Of a stretch of DNA of 64,000 bases, positions 13,036 through 22,429 are shown piece after piece. Where the stretch lies: positions 62,001 to 126,000 of the forward strand of contig MEHQ01001459.1 of the NCBI GenBank assembly GCA_008828725.1. The letters are read 5' to 3'. Under the pieces are notes generated by a model. The model saw nothing but the letters and a program-made list of their open reading frames with translations. It ran no database searches and was not told the DNA's origin. Source of the DNA: Saccharina japonica (lineage: Eukaryota > Sar > Phaeophyceae > Laminariales > Laminariaceae). The position numbers and the translations under genes were made by a program. Each line of letters starts with the position of its first letter. Positions within the stretch are counted from its first letter, which is position 1.

Positions 13036-13495
13036 GGTACTGTTCTGGCAGCCCCCCTCCTATTTTTCATAGTGGTCCCCCTCGTCATTTGTCGTTGACG
13101 ACGTTTCATCTTCCTGCGCGGGAACGTATATGATGTCTGAAAAGGCTCGCCTTTTTCACGACCACGGCGCAGCGGCACGGAGTATGTCCTCGCCAGACCC
13201 GCGCGAGCACAAACACATCGGTCGAGCCGTGCGTAACTTCGACAGCGCTAACTGGGACCGCGTTCGGGAAGATGTCGTCCTTGCAGGCACTTTTGCCAAG
13301 CTAACACAGAACTCGGTTATGAAGCAACATCTTTTGAGCACTGGCTGCAAGCTTTTGGCGGAAGCCAGCCCTTTCGACACCGTGTGGGGGCATCGGTCTC
13401 CGGGCGGACGACCCCGAGGCCCAAGATCTCTGCCGGTGGCAAGGGGAGAATTTGCTCGGGAAAGCTCTTTCCGCCGTCCGCGACACTATTCGCGC
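13036..13495 (+). pseudogene. NADAR (YbiA/DUF1768-like) domain inside the retroelement
   Basis: The sequence carries the succession of motifs typical of NADAR proteins. These are an aromatic-rich start (LFWQPPSYFS), SSFVVDDVS, then YMMSEKARLF, GRAVRNFDSANWD, AKLTQNSVMKQHLLSTG, EASPFDTVWG and finally LGKALSAVRDTIR. The spacing and total length (about 150 residues) fit the family. The Asp and Trp of the FDTVWG block, which lie in the active-site region of this family, are present. Known family roles are hydrolysis of N-glycosidic bonds (E. coli YbiA) and removal of ADP-ribose from guanine, as in DarT1-NADAR pairs. The domain lies between the Gag-like zinc-knuckle patch and the protease, on the same strand and with the same composition, so it looks like a built-in part of the polyprotein and not a captured host exon. 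Its role in the element is inference. The fossil copy is broken. Confidence 0.85.
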
Positions 13496-13999
13496 AAGCG
13501 AGTCCGCGTTGGCACACCCCGCCTCCTCTCATCAATGTTGTACTCCCTCCTCGACCGACGGAATTCATGAGATCTGCCCAGCACCGCCTCGCCCGTTGGC
13601 GATGGCCCGCGCTTGCCCAAGTTTTCCTCCGGAGTTTTTTGCCTATTTTTCTGACGCGCCAGCTGACCACAGCTCCGAGGTCTTGGCCCTCTCACCTGGG
13701 GTTGACCCCTCCCTCGCGCTGTCAGAACAAGGTCCCTGCCTCGTCGGGGGCACCGTTACCCTCGATGACGCAAATGTACCACCAAAATCGCGTTTCGCAG
13801 TGGAGCAGGCGCTCTCGTATCGTTTGGTTGCGTCGCGCTTCTCGAAACTGGCACCCCACAGCCCTGCATCAGGCTCGATGTACTGGATCGCATGCTCTCC
13901 GTTGGAACGACGGCGCCCGCGTGCGAGCAGAATGGCGTCTCGCGAGCTTGGGGAGGGGTTGGCGAATCGCCCTCCCTCCAAAATTCGACCAGCATCCGT

Positions 14000-14330
14000 C
14001 TGAGCGTCCAGTTCTTGCGAACAGATGAGCCTACGTGCTCCGTCGCAGTTGGGGCCTGAGGGGTTCCCCCGTCGATGATGCAGCACTGCGTGCTGCTGGG
14101 CCGCGACAGCTGGATGCGTTTTAATAGCCGCTCGCACCGCTCCTTGCCGCCTCGCGAGTCGGATCACCGAGTTTTCGGCGAGCTGGAGCTCGTTCACCAC
14201 GCCTCGTCGGGCGCACCGGCTTACGCCATAGACCCCGTCTCTTCAGGTGGGGGCTTCCACTTCCGCTACGGCGGCACAACGGGCGTCGCCCTGGCAGATC
14301 AACCGCAGCTACTTTCAGTCAACTTGGTAC
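14000..14330 (+). pseudogene. Aspartic-protease-like part of the retroelement
   Basis: The stretch encodes a C-V-L-L-G-R-D-S-W-M-R-F block (LLGRD at 14,093-14,107), which matches the conserved second motif of Ty3/gypsy retropepsins. The catalytic Asp block upstream is not convincing to me. Placement immediately before RT supports the assignment. The region downstream to 14,572 is open and may be the protease-RT spacer. The enzyme would cut the Gag-Pol polyprotein. Fossil. Confidence 0.55.
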
Positions 14331-14769
14331 GCAGTAATGGCTCCCCGGCGCTCACTGGGCACTACCTGGTTGATATGGTACCCCAGCCCGATTCCCGCCC
14401 AGTTGAGGAGCACTTTGTCGCCTCCGGACGACAGGTTCTCCCCCTCGTTGGAGTTGCAGATCTCGATCCTGGAGACCTCCTCGTAGTGGCCCACGCTCCG
14501 ACTATAAGCGTCCCGTTGGGCGCTCTGCAGTACCCCCCCGCGTTGCCTAAGGTGTCTCCGGTCTCTCTGTAACGGCTCCACCCTCCGCGCTAGTGACACC
14601 CTCGACCTCGCCATCGCCAGCCCTGCTTGAACGCCTAACACCGGAACAGCGTTTTTATTTCCGGCGCGTCTGGGCGCGCCTCCCTCAGCATCTGCTAGCA
14701 GTGGCGTTTGATCTCCACGGCCCAAACTGGACTCCGGCAGCCATCGAGCAGCTGGGGGACGTGCTAAGC

Positions 14770-15640
14770 GAATTTCCTGACGTTTGCTCCAAGTCCAAGA
14801 CGGATGTTGGCTCCTGCTCCTGGATGTCTTTCATGATTACGGTGCCGGAAGGTAGCGCGCCTGTCATGTCCCGACCGCATCGCATAAATCCCATCATCGG
14901 CAAGCAAGTGGAAGCCACTCTGAACAAATAAATTGAGGCAGGGCTGATCACTCGACTTCTCCCTATTCGAGCCCGCTGGTGGTCATCCCGAAGGAGTCTG
15001 TTGGCGTTCGGATCACCGTCAACTACAAAAATCTCAACCAGATCAGCACCCTCAGCCAGCTGCCCATCCCCCGCGTGGATCAAGTCCTCGACTCTTTGGG
15101 GAAAGGCAGGGTGTTTTCCCTATTTTATTTGGTTTCTTCGTTCCACCAAATTACCGCACACAAGAACACTGCTCCTCTTACAGCTGTTTGCACTCCCACG
15201 GGCCTCTATGAGTGGCTCGTCATGCCCCAAGCCAGCAGTGCTTCGCCAGGCTGGTTCGCAAAGTGATCAACGACGTTATCAAGGGCTTGGGGCAAGTGGC
15301 GGCCTACCTCGACGACGTGATCGTCTTCGACTCCGATCCCGTGTCCCACGCCAAGAGGATGCGTGCTATCTTCGAGCGGCTGCGCAAACGTAACCTCAAG
15401 TTCTCTCCCTCGAAGGCGCGCCTGGGTGCTACGGATGCCGATTTTCTGGGCCACTCCGTCTTGCCCGCGAGCGTGCGTGCGAACGCAGAAAACGTGTCAG
15501 CTTTGACGAAAATGCCCATGCGCCGGAACATCAAGCAGGCCCGCGCCCTGATGGGCGGGATAGGGTACTATCGCAAATTCCTGACTGACCTGTCAAAGCG
15601 AACCCAACTCATCACCACCCTCCTTCGAAAGGGGGTCAAG
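14770..15640 (+). pseudogene. Reverse transcriptase part of the retroelement
   Basis: Typical Ty3/gypsy RT blocks are visible: a FPDVCSKSK lead-in near 14,777, VVIPKESVGVRI near 14,980, LPIPRVDQVLDSLG, the catalytic YLDD at 15,305-15,316, and the thumb/connection block RNLKFSPSKARLG followed by DFLGHSV and GGIGYYRKF. The order and spacing are those of the family. It would copy element RNA into DNA inside the particle. Fossil. Confidence 0.92.
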
Positions 15641-15699
15641 TTGGCCTTTATGCCGCCCATGGAGGTCATCGTGCACGAGATCCTTGCTGAATTCGTCAC

Positions 15700-16130
15700 C
15701 CCTCCCAGTTTGGTCTTCCCCGACTGGGAGGCTGTAGCCGATGGTTCTCGCCCCTTCCACGTATACTGTGACGCCAGCATCGACGGTTTTGCTGCCGCCC
15801 TCGAACAAGAACAGTACGACGGCTCCGTGCGACTCATTGCCTACATCAGTCGGGGCACCCTCGACTCCGAGAGGAACTGGACACCTCTGGACTAGGAAGC
15901 AGGCATCATCGTCTGGGCCATCAAGCGACCTAGAGGCTACCTTTGGGGTACGAAGTTCCTCATCTTTTCGGATCACAAGGCTCTCGAGAGCATCGGCAAA
16001 GTAGGAGACCACAACCCACGCGTCCAGCGGTGGTTGGAGTTTCTCCCCGCGTTCGACTGCATACTCAAGTACCGCAAAGGCAGCGCCAACGGAAATGCTG
16101 GCTTGCTGTCCCGCTCGCCAGAGCCAGCCA
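15700..16130 (+). pseudogene. RNase H part of the retroelement
   Basis: Directly follows RT. The FHVYCDASIDGFAAALEQ block contains the first catalytic Asp, and ISRGTLDSERNW, LIFSDHKALESI and VQRWLEFL correspond to the later blocks of gypsy RNase H (usual family forms are DASxxGxGAVL, SRxLxxxExNY, TDHxxL and RxxRWxxxL). It would remove the RNA strand during DNA synthesis. Fossil. Confidence 0.9.
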
Positions 16131-16799
16131 CGGAACACGACCGCAGTGGGTCTTGCAGCCTAACCCCTGCCGGTGATGATGACATCTTCCTCATCCGAGC
16201 CTGTGGACTCGTCACTCGTTCTTCACCGACCCCTGGCGTCGGCTTGGGTGGGCTGGTGCCCGGGCTCGACAGTCGGGTTTTGGGTGAGCTACCCTATACC
16301 TCTTCGGAGTTTCGCGATTATCGCGCACACAGACCACGTATGAGGATTGACGACCTCTCTGTCCCTTCGGAGAGATTCGTCGCTCGTGTATCTGCTTCTG
16401 TCGCCACCATCGATCGCCGTCCTAGCCGTGGGGAATTTCACCTGCCGCCGGCACCGCTTTCGCTTCGATTTTTTCCATGCCCTTAGAGGGCGGCACGGGC
16501 TTTCCAGAGGCCCCCGCTGCGACGATAACGTTGGCCCAGAATACTCCTTCCCCGACGAGCACTCCACAGGGAGCTGATTCCGCCGAGATCACAGATGCGG
16601 CCGCGTCCGCCCCTCCGCCGTACGATGAACCGTCGCCTCCGACGGTTTTGCCGCGCTCGGGCCGCATTTCCACCAGGACGCGCCGAAGAACAGTCACTGC
16701 CACGGCCACCGCACCGCCTGTGGTTGACCATGGGTTCGGGCCTGGCGGGGCCCCTCGACAATTTTCCCGGCGGGCTACTCCCCCGCCGTGAGCCCATCA

Positions 16800-17640
16800 G
16801 CCACGACCGCCTTCGGCCGTCGTTATGGCCCCCGGTCCGGCTGGCTGTCCGCGTTGATTACTTCGGCCCCCTCCCGACAACGCCCCGAGGCAACACTTAC
16901 ATCTTGCTCTTCACTGACCACTTCAGTCGCCGCGCCGACATGTTCGCAGTCACCGCCTCTGAATTAACAGCTGAGGGCACGGCCAACATCCTCATCAAAC
17001 AATGTACCCCCTCTGGGGTTGCCTCCGAAGTATACTCTTAAACAACGGCCTCCAGTTCTGCTCGAAGCTTTCTCAAGTCGTCTATCAGCGTCTCCGGGTT
17101 CGGAAAATCGCCACGAGCTCCTACCACCCTAACGGCAACGATGGGGTGGAACGTGTAAATCACACGATGGCACATATGTTGGCGATGGTCCTCAACAAGC
17201 TCCAGAACAACTGGGATGAACAGCTCCCCCACGTCAAATTTTCGAACAACAATTCGGTTAGCACCACCACGGGTTTGGCGGCCAACGAGGTACACATGGG
17301 TCGGCTTTCACGCCTTCCTCTCACGATGTTTGAGCGCGCTGGCGTCGCGGATCACCAGAGTTTGGCCCTCGACCACCTCGCGTACTGCGATTTGGCGACG
17401 GACCGCCAGCAACGCCCGTATGATATCGTTCACGAACACCACGCTCTGACCGTTGCTCGCGTGAACCGGCGCAACTCCGCCCTCTCCGACGCCCTGCGTC
17501 CGGTCCCCAAATTCGTTGCTGGCGACTGGGCGTGGGTGTACCATACGACAGCAACCATTCGTCAAGGTGCCAAGACAGACACGGACGCCAAGGTCTTCAA
17601 GGCCAAGCTGTCGCTGAACTGGACAAGCCCCTACAGAGTC
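16800..17640 (+). pseudogene. Integrase part of the retroelement
   Basis: The catalytic core shows VDYFGPLP near 16,850, LLFTDHFSRRADMFAV, LNNGLQFCSK near 17,037 and SSYHPNGNDGVERVN near 17,120, the D,D,E arrangement of retroviral-type integrases. After it, NNWDEQLPHVKF and a GPY/F-like C-terminal module (FVAGDWAWVYH to LNWTSPYRVL, about 17,510-17,640) follow. It would insert element DNA into host chromatin. The last third is also found at 62,640-63,340 on the minus strand. Fossil. Confidence 0.9.
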
Positions 17641-18068
17641 CTTGCATTGGCCCCTGCTCCTCCGCGGACACCCCGGACAGGTCCCCTCTTGGGGCTAAGC
17701 TCCGATGTTATATTCTGCCTTCCGACATGCCCGGAGACGATGCTCGCAAGCGCCTGTCGGTACAGCGCTGCAAGCCCTGTGCCAACCCCCACGACCACGG
17801 CGACATGCCTACGTACTTGCCAGCGGGGTTGACGCAATACGAAGTACGCGGTCAGTAACGTCTCAAAACAACCCCCCCCCTACCACATCACCCAGGATGA
17901 CGTTTCCACTCCTCTCCAACGACTCGAAGAGGAGAAAATTACTGCACACCAGTCGGTTCGGGGCCGAGGTGGTGTCATCGCGGCAATGTACGAGACGCAC
18001 TGGACGGGACTGTCTCGCCCGTCCTGGGAACGGTAAATGGATTTCCGGCTGTCTCGCCGATAAAACGT

Positions 18069-18518
18069 TTGCGATACTGGGCAGGCACTCCGAACCAGCA
18101 CCGCCAAACACACCGCCTGTACCGTCGAACGCGAATTGGCGCTGCCCAACGGGAGCTTTTTCGGAGTAGCGGCGAACGTTTCCTGGCCCCCGGCTATGGT
18201 TGTGTACCGCACGCCGAATGTCTCCGCCGATACAGCGTCACCGTGCTTCCCAACGGGGCCCACTTCTGGTACAAGGGCGACGACGGCCTGTGGTGGCTCG
18301 GGAAAATCAGCGCGACCACAACAACGGACGGAGTATACTTCGTTCGATGTTTGGATGACCCAGGACCGATCAAGCTCCTTCTTTCTCCGGCGCCCTACAC
18401 GACTTCAACAGAAGCTGTACGCGGTTCTTGGTGCCTACAAAGACACTTGGCTAACGTCTTTACACGAGGGGTCCAACGTAATGTGGATGAATCACGAGGC
18501 GCAGCCGTGGACAGCTGA
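18069..18518 (+). pseudogene. C-terminal Tudor-like region of the retroelement
   Basis: Downstream of integrase, the open stretch ends at 18,518. It encodes GAHFWYKGDDGLWWLGKI, then GVYFVRCLDDPGPIKL, which looks like a small beta-barrel of the Tudor/chromo class (an aromatic cage of W, Y, W and F, with a D-D-P-G-x-I-K-L closing strand). In chromoviruses, a chromodomain at this position directs integration to modified chromatin; a similar targeting role is inference here. The same block is recognisable in the mirrored copy at 61,820-62,115, minus strand. I did not recognise an exact named family. Confidence 0.5.
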
Positions 18519-19750
18519 ATGTTTCGCATCGCCGCTGCGCTCGGTTCTTTTCCCGATTGATGTTTGGGGGTTGGGGCGGAATTTCCTTGCATTTTATTCT
18601 TATGACGTTTTCCAAGATTTCTGGTCGGGCCGTTTTTCTTCTCAGTATCCCCTACCGATTTATCTTTTGGGGGGGGCGGACTTGGGGGTAGTTCTTGCGT
18701 ATTTCGTCCTGCCGACCCACCCCCCCGCTCAATCCCGGAGCTGGTCTGGGTAATCGGGCCACTTAGTTGTGGCACAGGACACGCTTTTGGAATGTATTGG
18801 GCCGGTTCTGATGGAGTTTTGCAGTACTTAGTTTCCGGCCATAATTAGTCCTACCGACCCCCCCGCTCTCGAGCCGGGAGGCATTTTATGTACATTGACT
18901 GCATGGCTTTCGGCTCCAACCTTTGTTTATTTTGACGTTTCTTGCTCAGCTTCGTGGTATTGCCGTTCAGAGGTGTGGGAGTGGGTTTTGAGGAGCCGCA
19001 TCTTCGACTCATGTTTTAGTTCCTGGAATCGGGTTTTCCATGAATGTATCACATTTCTGCATATTCGGCTCATTAGAGTGGGCTAGTGTTATGGTACTGA
19101 TGTGATGATTATGAAACGTTTGATAAATACCTGGTATCAGGCATAATAATCGTATTTGTAGTACTTGAGAGGCGTATCTTATATGGCAACCAGGGGGTTC
19201 CCAGGTGGTTATTGGCAACCACCAAGTATGCCTTCAGTCTTTTATCGTGGGAAAATGAATTAAGCTGCTCTTATACACGTGAGTACTAACAAGTACCAGT
19301 TCAATAGGCTGACCTGGCTAGGGATACTCTGTGTCTTTACCCTACTCTTATATCCATATGACACAAAGTAACTTCATTCTTTACTTTGTTTGTCCCTACT
19401 CGTCCAAAAGTCTATGCGGTTATCGAGATAGATTATGAGATGTGATCTCAAAGTAATGCGGCGGTGCTGGCTGTTGTGGACACGTGTCATATTGCACTCG
19501 ACGCATGCTCTACTACTCCTCTTGATAACATGACAAACATGCACTCAGTGGTCGCAGGACAAGCTGCAATAACTCTGAAGTGGACGAGTACCTCACAAAA
19601 ACACGAATAAACAAAACAATGCGTACAGCAATATATACGTACATGTGTACCAAAGGATAGTACTGCTGCGGTACGTATATATATAGTAGTACCGGTACCG
19701 CCGTAAACGTATACGCGCATAGCATTTACGTACCATGGCCCATGGCTTAG
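18519..19750. repeat. Retroelement 3' flank, left palindrome arm
   Basis: No gene. The sequence matches the reverse complement of 60,530-61,795. Landmarks shared by both arms include C- and G-runs near 18,720 and 18,860 and the GGATACTCTGTGTC core near 19,325 (partner near 60,965). Any 3' LTR should lie in this segment, but no matching 5' copy was seen. A purine-rich stretch around 18,670 has a G-run of length 8. Confidence 0.8.
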
Positions 19751-19964
19751 AGCTAGACCCTAGCCGTTAAGGCAAGCCTGAACAAATGCCTGAGGTACTG
19801 TTTGTGAAACAAGCGTGCCTGAACTACTGTTTTCGTGCCTATCTTGCCTTTCTTTTGTCAGGCGCGCGTCGGGCACGCTTACAGTCATTTATGGCCTTAT
19901 AAAAATATCACCGTTGGTCTGGAACTCCCAAAATCAGGGCAAAGGGGATTTGTTTGAGGGTATT

Positions 19965-20290
19965 AGAGTGTTTGCGATAGAAATAAATAAAAAATATATT
20001 TCCTTCCGCTTAAAAAAGTGAATTCCCTTCCCTTCACGATTTCGGTGTGTTTGCGATAGAAGTGAACCCAATCCTGCAGTCGACGCCTCCGAAAATACCA
20101 AGGGAAGAGGGGTGAACCAAAAAAAGAACGAAAACAAAAACTAGCGTACGAGAGGAACGGCAGCCCAGCAACGGTGGGGGCGGCAGGGATAACCGCAGTG
20201 CCGCCGCTGCCACGACCGCAAGCAGCAGCACAGTTGACTGCAGCTACGTGGCGGCAGCTAACGGCAGCGTCTGCTCCAGCAACATAAACA

Positions 20291-20341
<51 letters not shown>

Positions 20342-21031
20342 GCAGCAGAAGCAACAGGTTCCGTTTTAGCTTTTTTCGATTTTGCGACCCACTATTATTC
20401 TCGTCGTGTGCTGCTCCTGCTGCTGCCCTCGACCTACGCGCGACACCGCGCCGGCACGCTCCGCTCCGAGCCCGCCCGGCACCCGACATATACAGACCGT
20501 GGCGGCGCGCCGCCGCTGCTGCTACTGCTGCTACCGCAGTGTGGTGGAATTGAAATGATACACGACGATCTGTCATCCTGTCGAGCTCTACAAGCAAGGC
20601 GGTACGAGGACGTGTACATACGAGTACTCGTGTACTCGTACGAACTCGTACTCGCACGAGTAGTTCTTTCTGAACGACGCATCCTCCACGACACCAAGCC
20701 GACGAGAGCGTACCGTAGCGGGCCGCCGGCAGTCCGCCGGCGCCCCGCTAGCAAAATCCAACACCGCTCGTTCGTGTCATACTCTAGCTACACATCTCAA
20801 GCCCCTGTGCTCCCATCGGTTGTTGTGCTGTGTTGTGGCGTTCTGCGTCGGTAGAATGCTCGGTGTGTGTAGGCCAATGAAACTGAGAGCCAAAAGTTAC
20901 CGTAACTTTTGATCAAATCCTTACTTCTATAAAGAACTTTTTTGCCGTTTTTTAAAAAAATTACCGCAAATCCTCCCTACGGAAGAATTTTTAGAGAAGT
21001 AAAAGTAAGAAAAAAAAAACGCAAACACTCT
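19965..21031 (+). mobile_element. DNA transposon with AGAGTGTTTGCG ends, left-arm copy
   Basis: The ends are AGAGTGTTTGCG and CGCAAACACTCT, flanked on both sides by ATT (19,962-19,964 and 21,032-21,034). The mirrored arm has the unfilled site at 60,335-60,337, where a single ATT is present, so a three-base target duplication is well supported. The interior has a (CAG)16 tract and many TACTCGTA-type palindromes. The longest frames (for example 20,248-20,553) are driven by the CAG repeat and are not convincing genes. A second copy of 1,114 bp lies inverted at 53,401-54,514. Superfamily is not settled: three-base duplications fit PIF/Harbinger-like elements, but the sequence ATT is not the usual TWA. 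Confidence 0.85.
20293..20340. repeat. (CAG)16 microsatellite
   Basis: Sixteen perfect CAG units, continuing as imperfect AGCAGCAG to about 20,350. It sits inside the AGAGTGTTTGCG element. The homologous place in the other copy (54,110-54,210) has a broken CTG/GCT-rich tract, so the tract length is unstable between copies. Confidence 0.95.
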
Positions 21032-21367
21032 ATTTAAGGCATTTTTGCCTGAAAAAATGCCTGAGACGTGCCTGAAACAAATCCCGCACTAACTTCAAGT
21101 ATTTTTTTTGTGAATAGGCAAAATGCCTTAAACAATGTGCCTGAAACTTTTTTTTCAGCGCCCCAACGCAAATTCTACACTATTTTCAAGTGTTTTGGTT
21201 TCAAGTGGTAACATGCCTGAAAAAATACCTGAAACCTGTTAAGCACCGCAAGGAAAAATCCTATGCTAAATTCAAGTAGTTTGGTTTCAAGGAGTAAAAT
21301 GCCTGAAATAATGTAGGCAGACGCAGCTTGTTATTATGTACCGCTATGAAACAAGTCGTGGTAAACA

Positions 21368-21851
21368 CCAGGACATTAATTAGGTGTTGCGCTGTTGGGC
21401 TGGCGCAACATTTCGGCAAAATAACCGTTTTGCGCAACAGTCGCCGCGAGGCTGGTTGCGTGCAGCGCAAAACGTGTTTTTGGGCGCGCAACATTTTCGC
21501 CGCAGGCAAAAAAAATTGTTGCGCCTTTTTTTCAATTTTTTGGGGTCTTTTTTTCTCGATAATTAGTCGTAATTGAACATCTTTTAGGCCCCTTGTCCTA
21601 TTCGCCATAGTGGAAAACAAAAAATAGGCACCTTTTGCTATTCGCCGTAGCCAAAAATAAATTAAAAGGCTTTTTAGTTACTTTTGAGGCGTATATTCGA
21701 GCATAGATCGCAAAAATTTCGCCTCCGGCGGCCCTCCGGCGGCCCTCCGGGGGCCCTTGCGGGGGGCTGGCGCACCTGCGGCGCGCAACACTGCTTGAGT
21801 CGCCTGTTGCGCTGCGCGCAACAGACGCCGAGCTACTAATTAATGCCCTGG
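21368..21851. mobile_element. MITE-like element with CCAGG-CATTAATTAG ends and GCGCAAC motifs
   Basis: The ends CCAGGACATTAATTAG and CTAATTAATGCCCTGG are inverted repeats. Inside, GCGCAACA and TTGCGC recur on both strands, and a GC-rich block of CCTCCGGCGGCC repeats lies near 21,720-21,760. The mirrored arm near 60,005-60,023 lacks the element, going straight from CGTGGTA to GTATACGTCACAGC in its own reverse complement, so the insertion is specific to the left arm. No coding capacity. Confidence 0.6.
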
Positions 21852-22109
21852 TATACACGTCACAGCACCTATCTTTAGCTGACGTACTAGTGTGTTTGTG
21901 TTCTTCACACTGAACCTTCCTTTCTACTCGTCGACATCCAGCACACCCAGTCAGTGTCCGTGCCGATTTTTCCTCCTAGAGAGGTACCAGTTCTGTGGAC
22001 ACAAAACTGCGACACAGAGATACTACGCTGCAGTGCAGTCAGCAGAGCAGACAGTGCAATGCCCTATCTACGACAGGCACGACCTACCCTGCTAGCAATC
22101 CAGGTGCAT

Positions 22110-22420
22110 GGAAGAGATTGTACAACGCAGCTATTCATATCATATTAATAGTGTTGGTAAGCAACTACAGTAAAAAAACTTACTGCACGTTTGTTTGTAC
22201 GAAGCATAATCGAAGCAAAAAAGCCGTACGTACTTGTACTTGCATATTTCAGCTGTATGGTTTTCAGTATCGCACACCAAACGCCATGCCAATTTTGTGT
22301 ACAGGTGTTCGTGTGAATTTTTAAACATCTGTACAAAATAAGTGTATGTGGTCTATCTTAGTGTACGACTCGTACATCGCAGTGGTTTTAGTATGGCAAT
22401 ACTTGAATGCTCATATATTC
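22110..22420. repeat. Palindrome arm block; empty site for two transposons
   Basis: Reverse complement of 55,918-55,953 plus 57,459-57,720. Here the sequence runs without interruption around 22,370-22,385, whereas the right arm has two transposons (55,954-56,734 and 56,744-57,458) at the corresponding point. No gene. Confidence 0.75.
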
Positions 22421-22429
22421 TCGGCCGCA

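Larger units (their letters stand above)
8208..18518 (+). mobile_element. Fossil Ty3/gypsy-like retroelement, copy 1
   Basis: A decayed LTR-class retroelement of the Ty3/gypsy type, recognised from its parts in order: Gag-like region (8.2-11.5 kb), low-complexity linker (11.5-13.0 kb), NADAR domain (13.0-13.5 kb), aspartic-protease-like region (14.0-14.3 kb), reverse transcriptase (14.8-15.6 kb), RNase H (15.7-16.1 kb), integrase (16.8-17.6 kb) and a C-terminal Tudor-like region ending at 18,518. The protease-RT-RNase H-integrase order is the Ty3/gypsy order. The coding sequence is broken in roughly ten to fifteen places, so this is a fossil. No LTR pair was found, so the true ends are unknown and the coordinates cover coding remnants only. 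The 3' third is also present in the mirrored arm (61,796-63,340), so it was inserted before the palindrome arose. GC content is higher than in the flanks. Confidence 0.9.
19759..21320. mobile_element. TGCCTGAAA-rich non-autonomous element, interrupted copy
   Basis: The segment is dense in TGCCTGAAA(C/A) and its complement TTTCAGGCA, as at 19,785-19,860 and 21,045-21,310. Related copies lie at 28,100-28,710, 54,831-55,325 and 60,040-60,524. The left edge has a shared CCCTAGCC-GT-AAGGCA start; the right edge is near GCCTGAAATAATG. Such repeated motifs near ends look like transposase-binding sites. A separate 1,067 bp transposon is inserted at 19,965-21,031. No coding capacity. Confidence 0.6.

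Noticed and set aside
5350-19200. Long terminal repeats for the retroelement
   Set aside because: I compared the segments before 8.2 kb and after 18.5 kb and found no repeated pair and no clear primer-binding site. A pair diverged beyond recognition cannot be excluded.
20244-20657. Frames with poly-Gln, poly-Cys or poly-Leu tracts
   Set aside because: They are readings of the CAG microsatellite inside a non-autonomous transposon.
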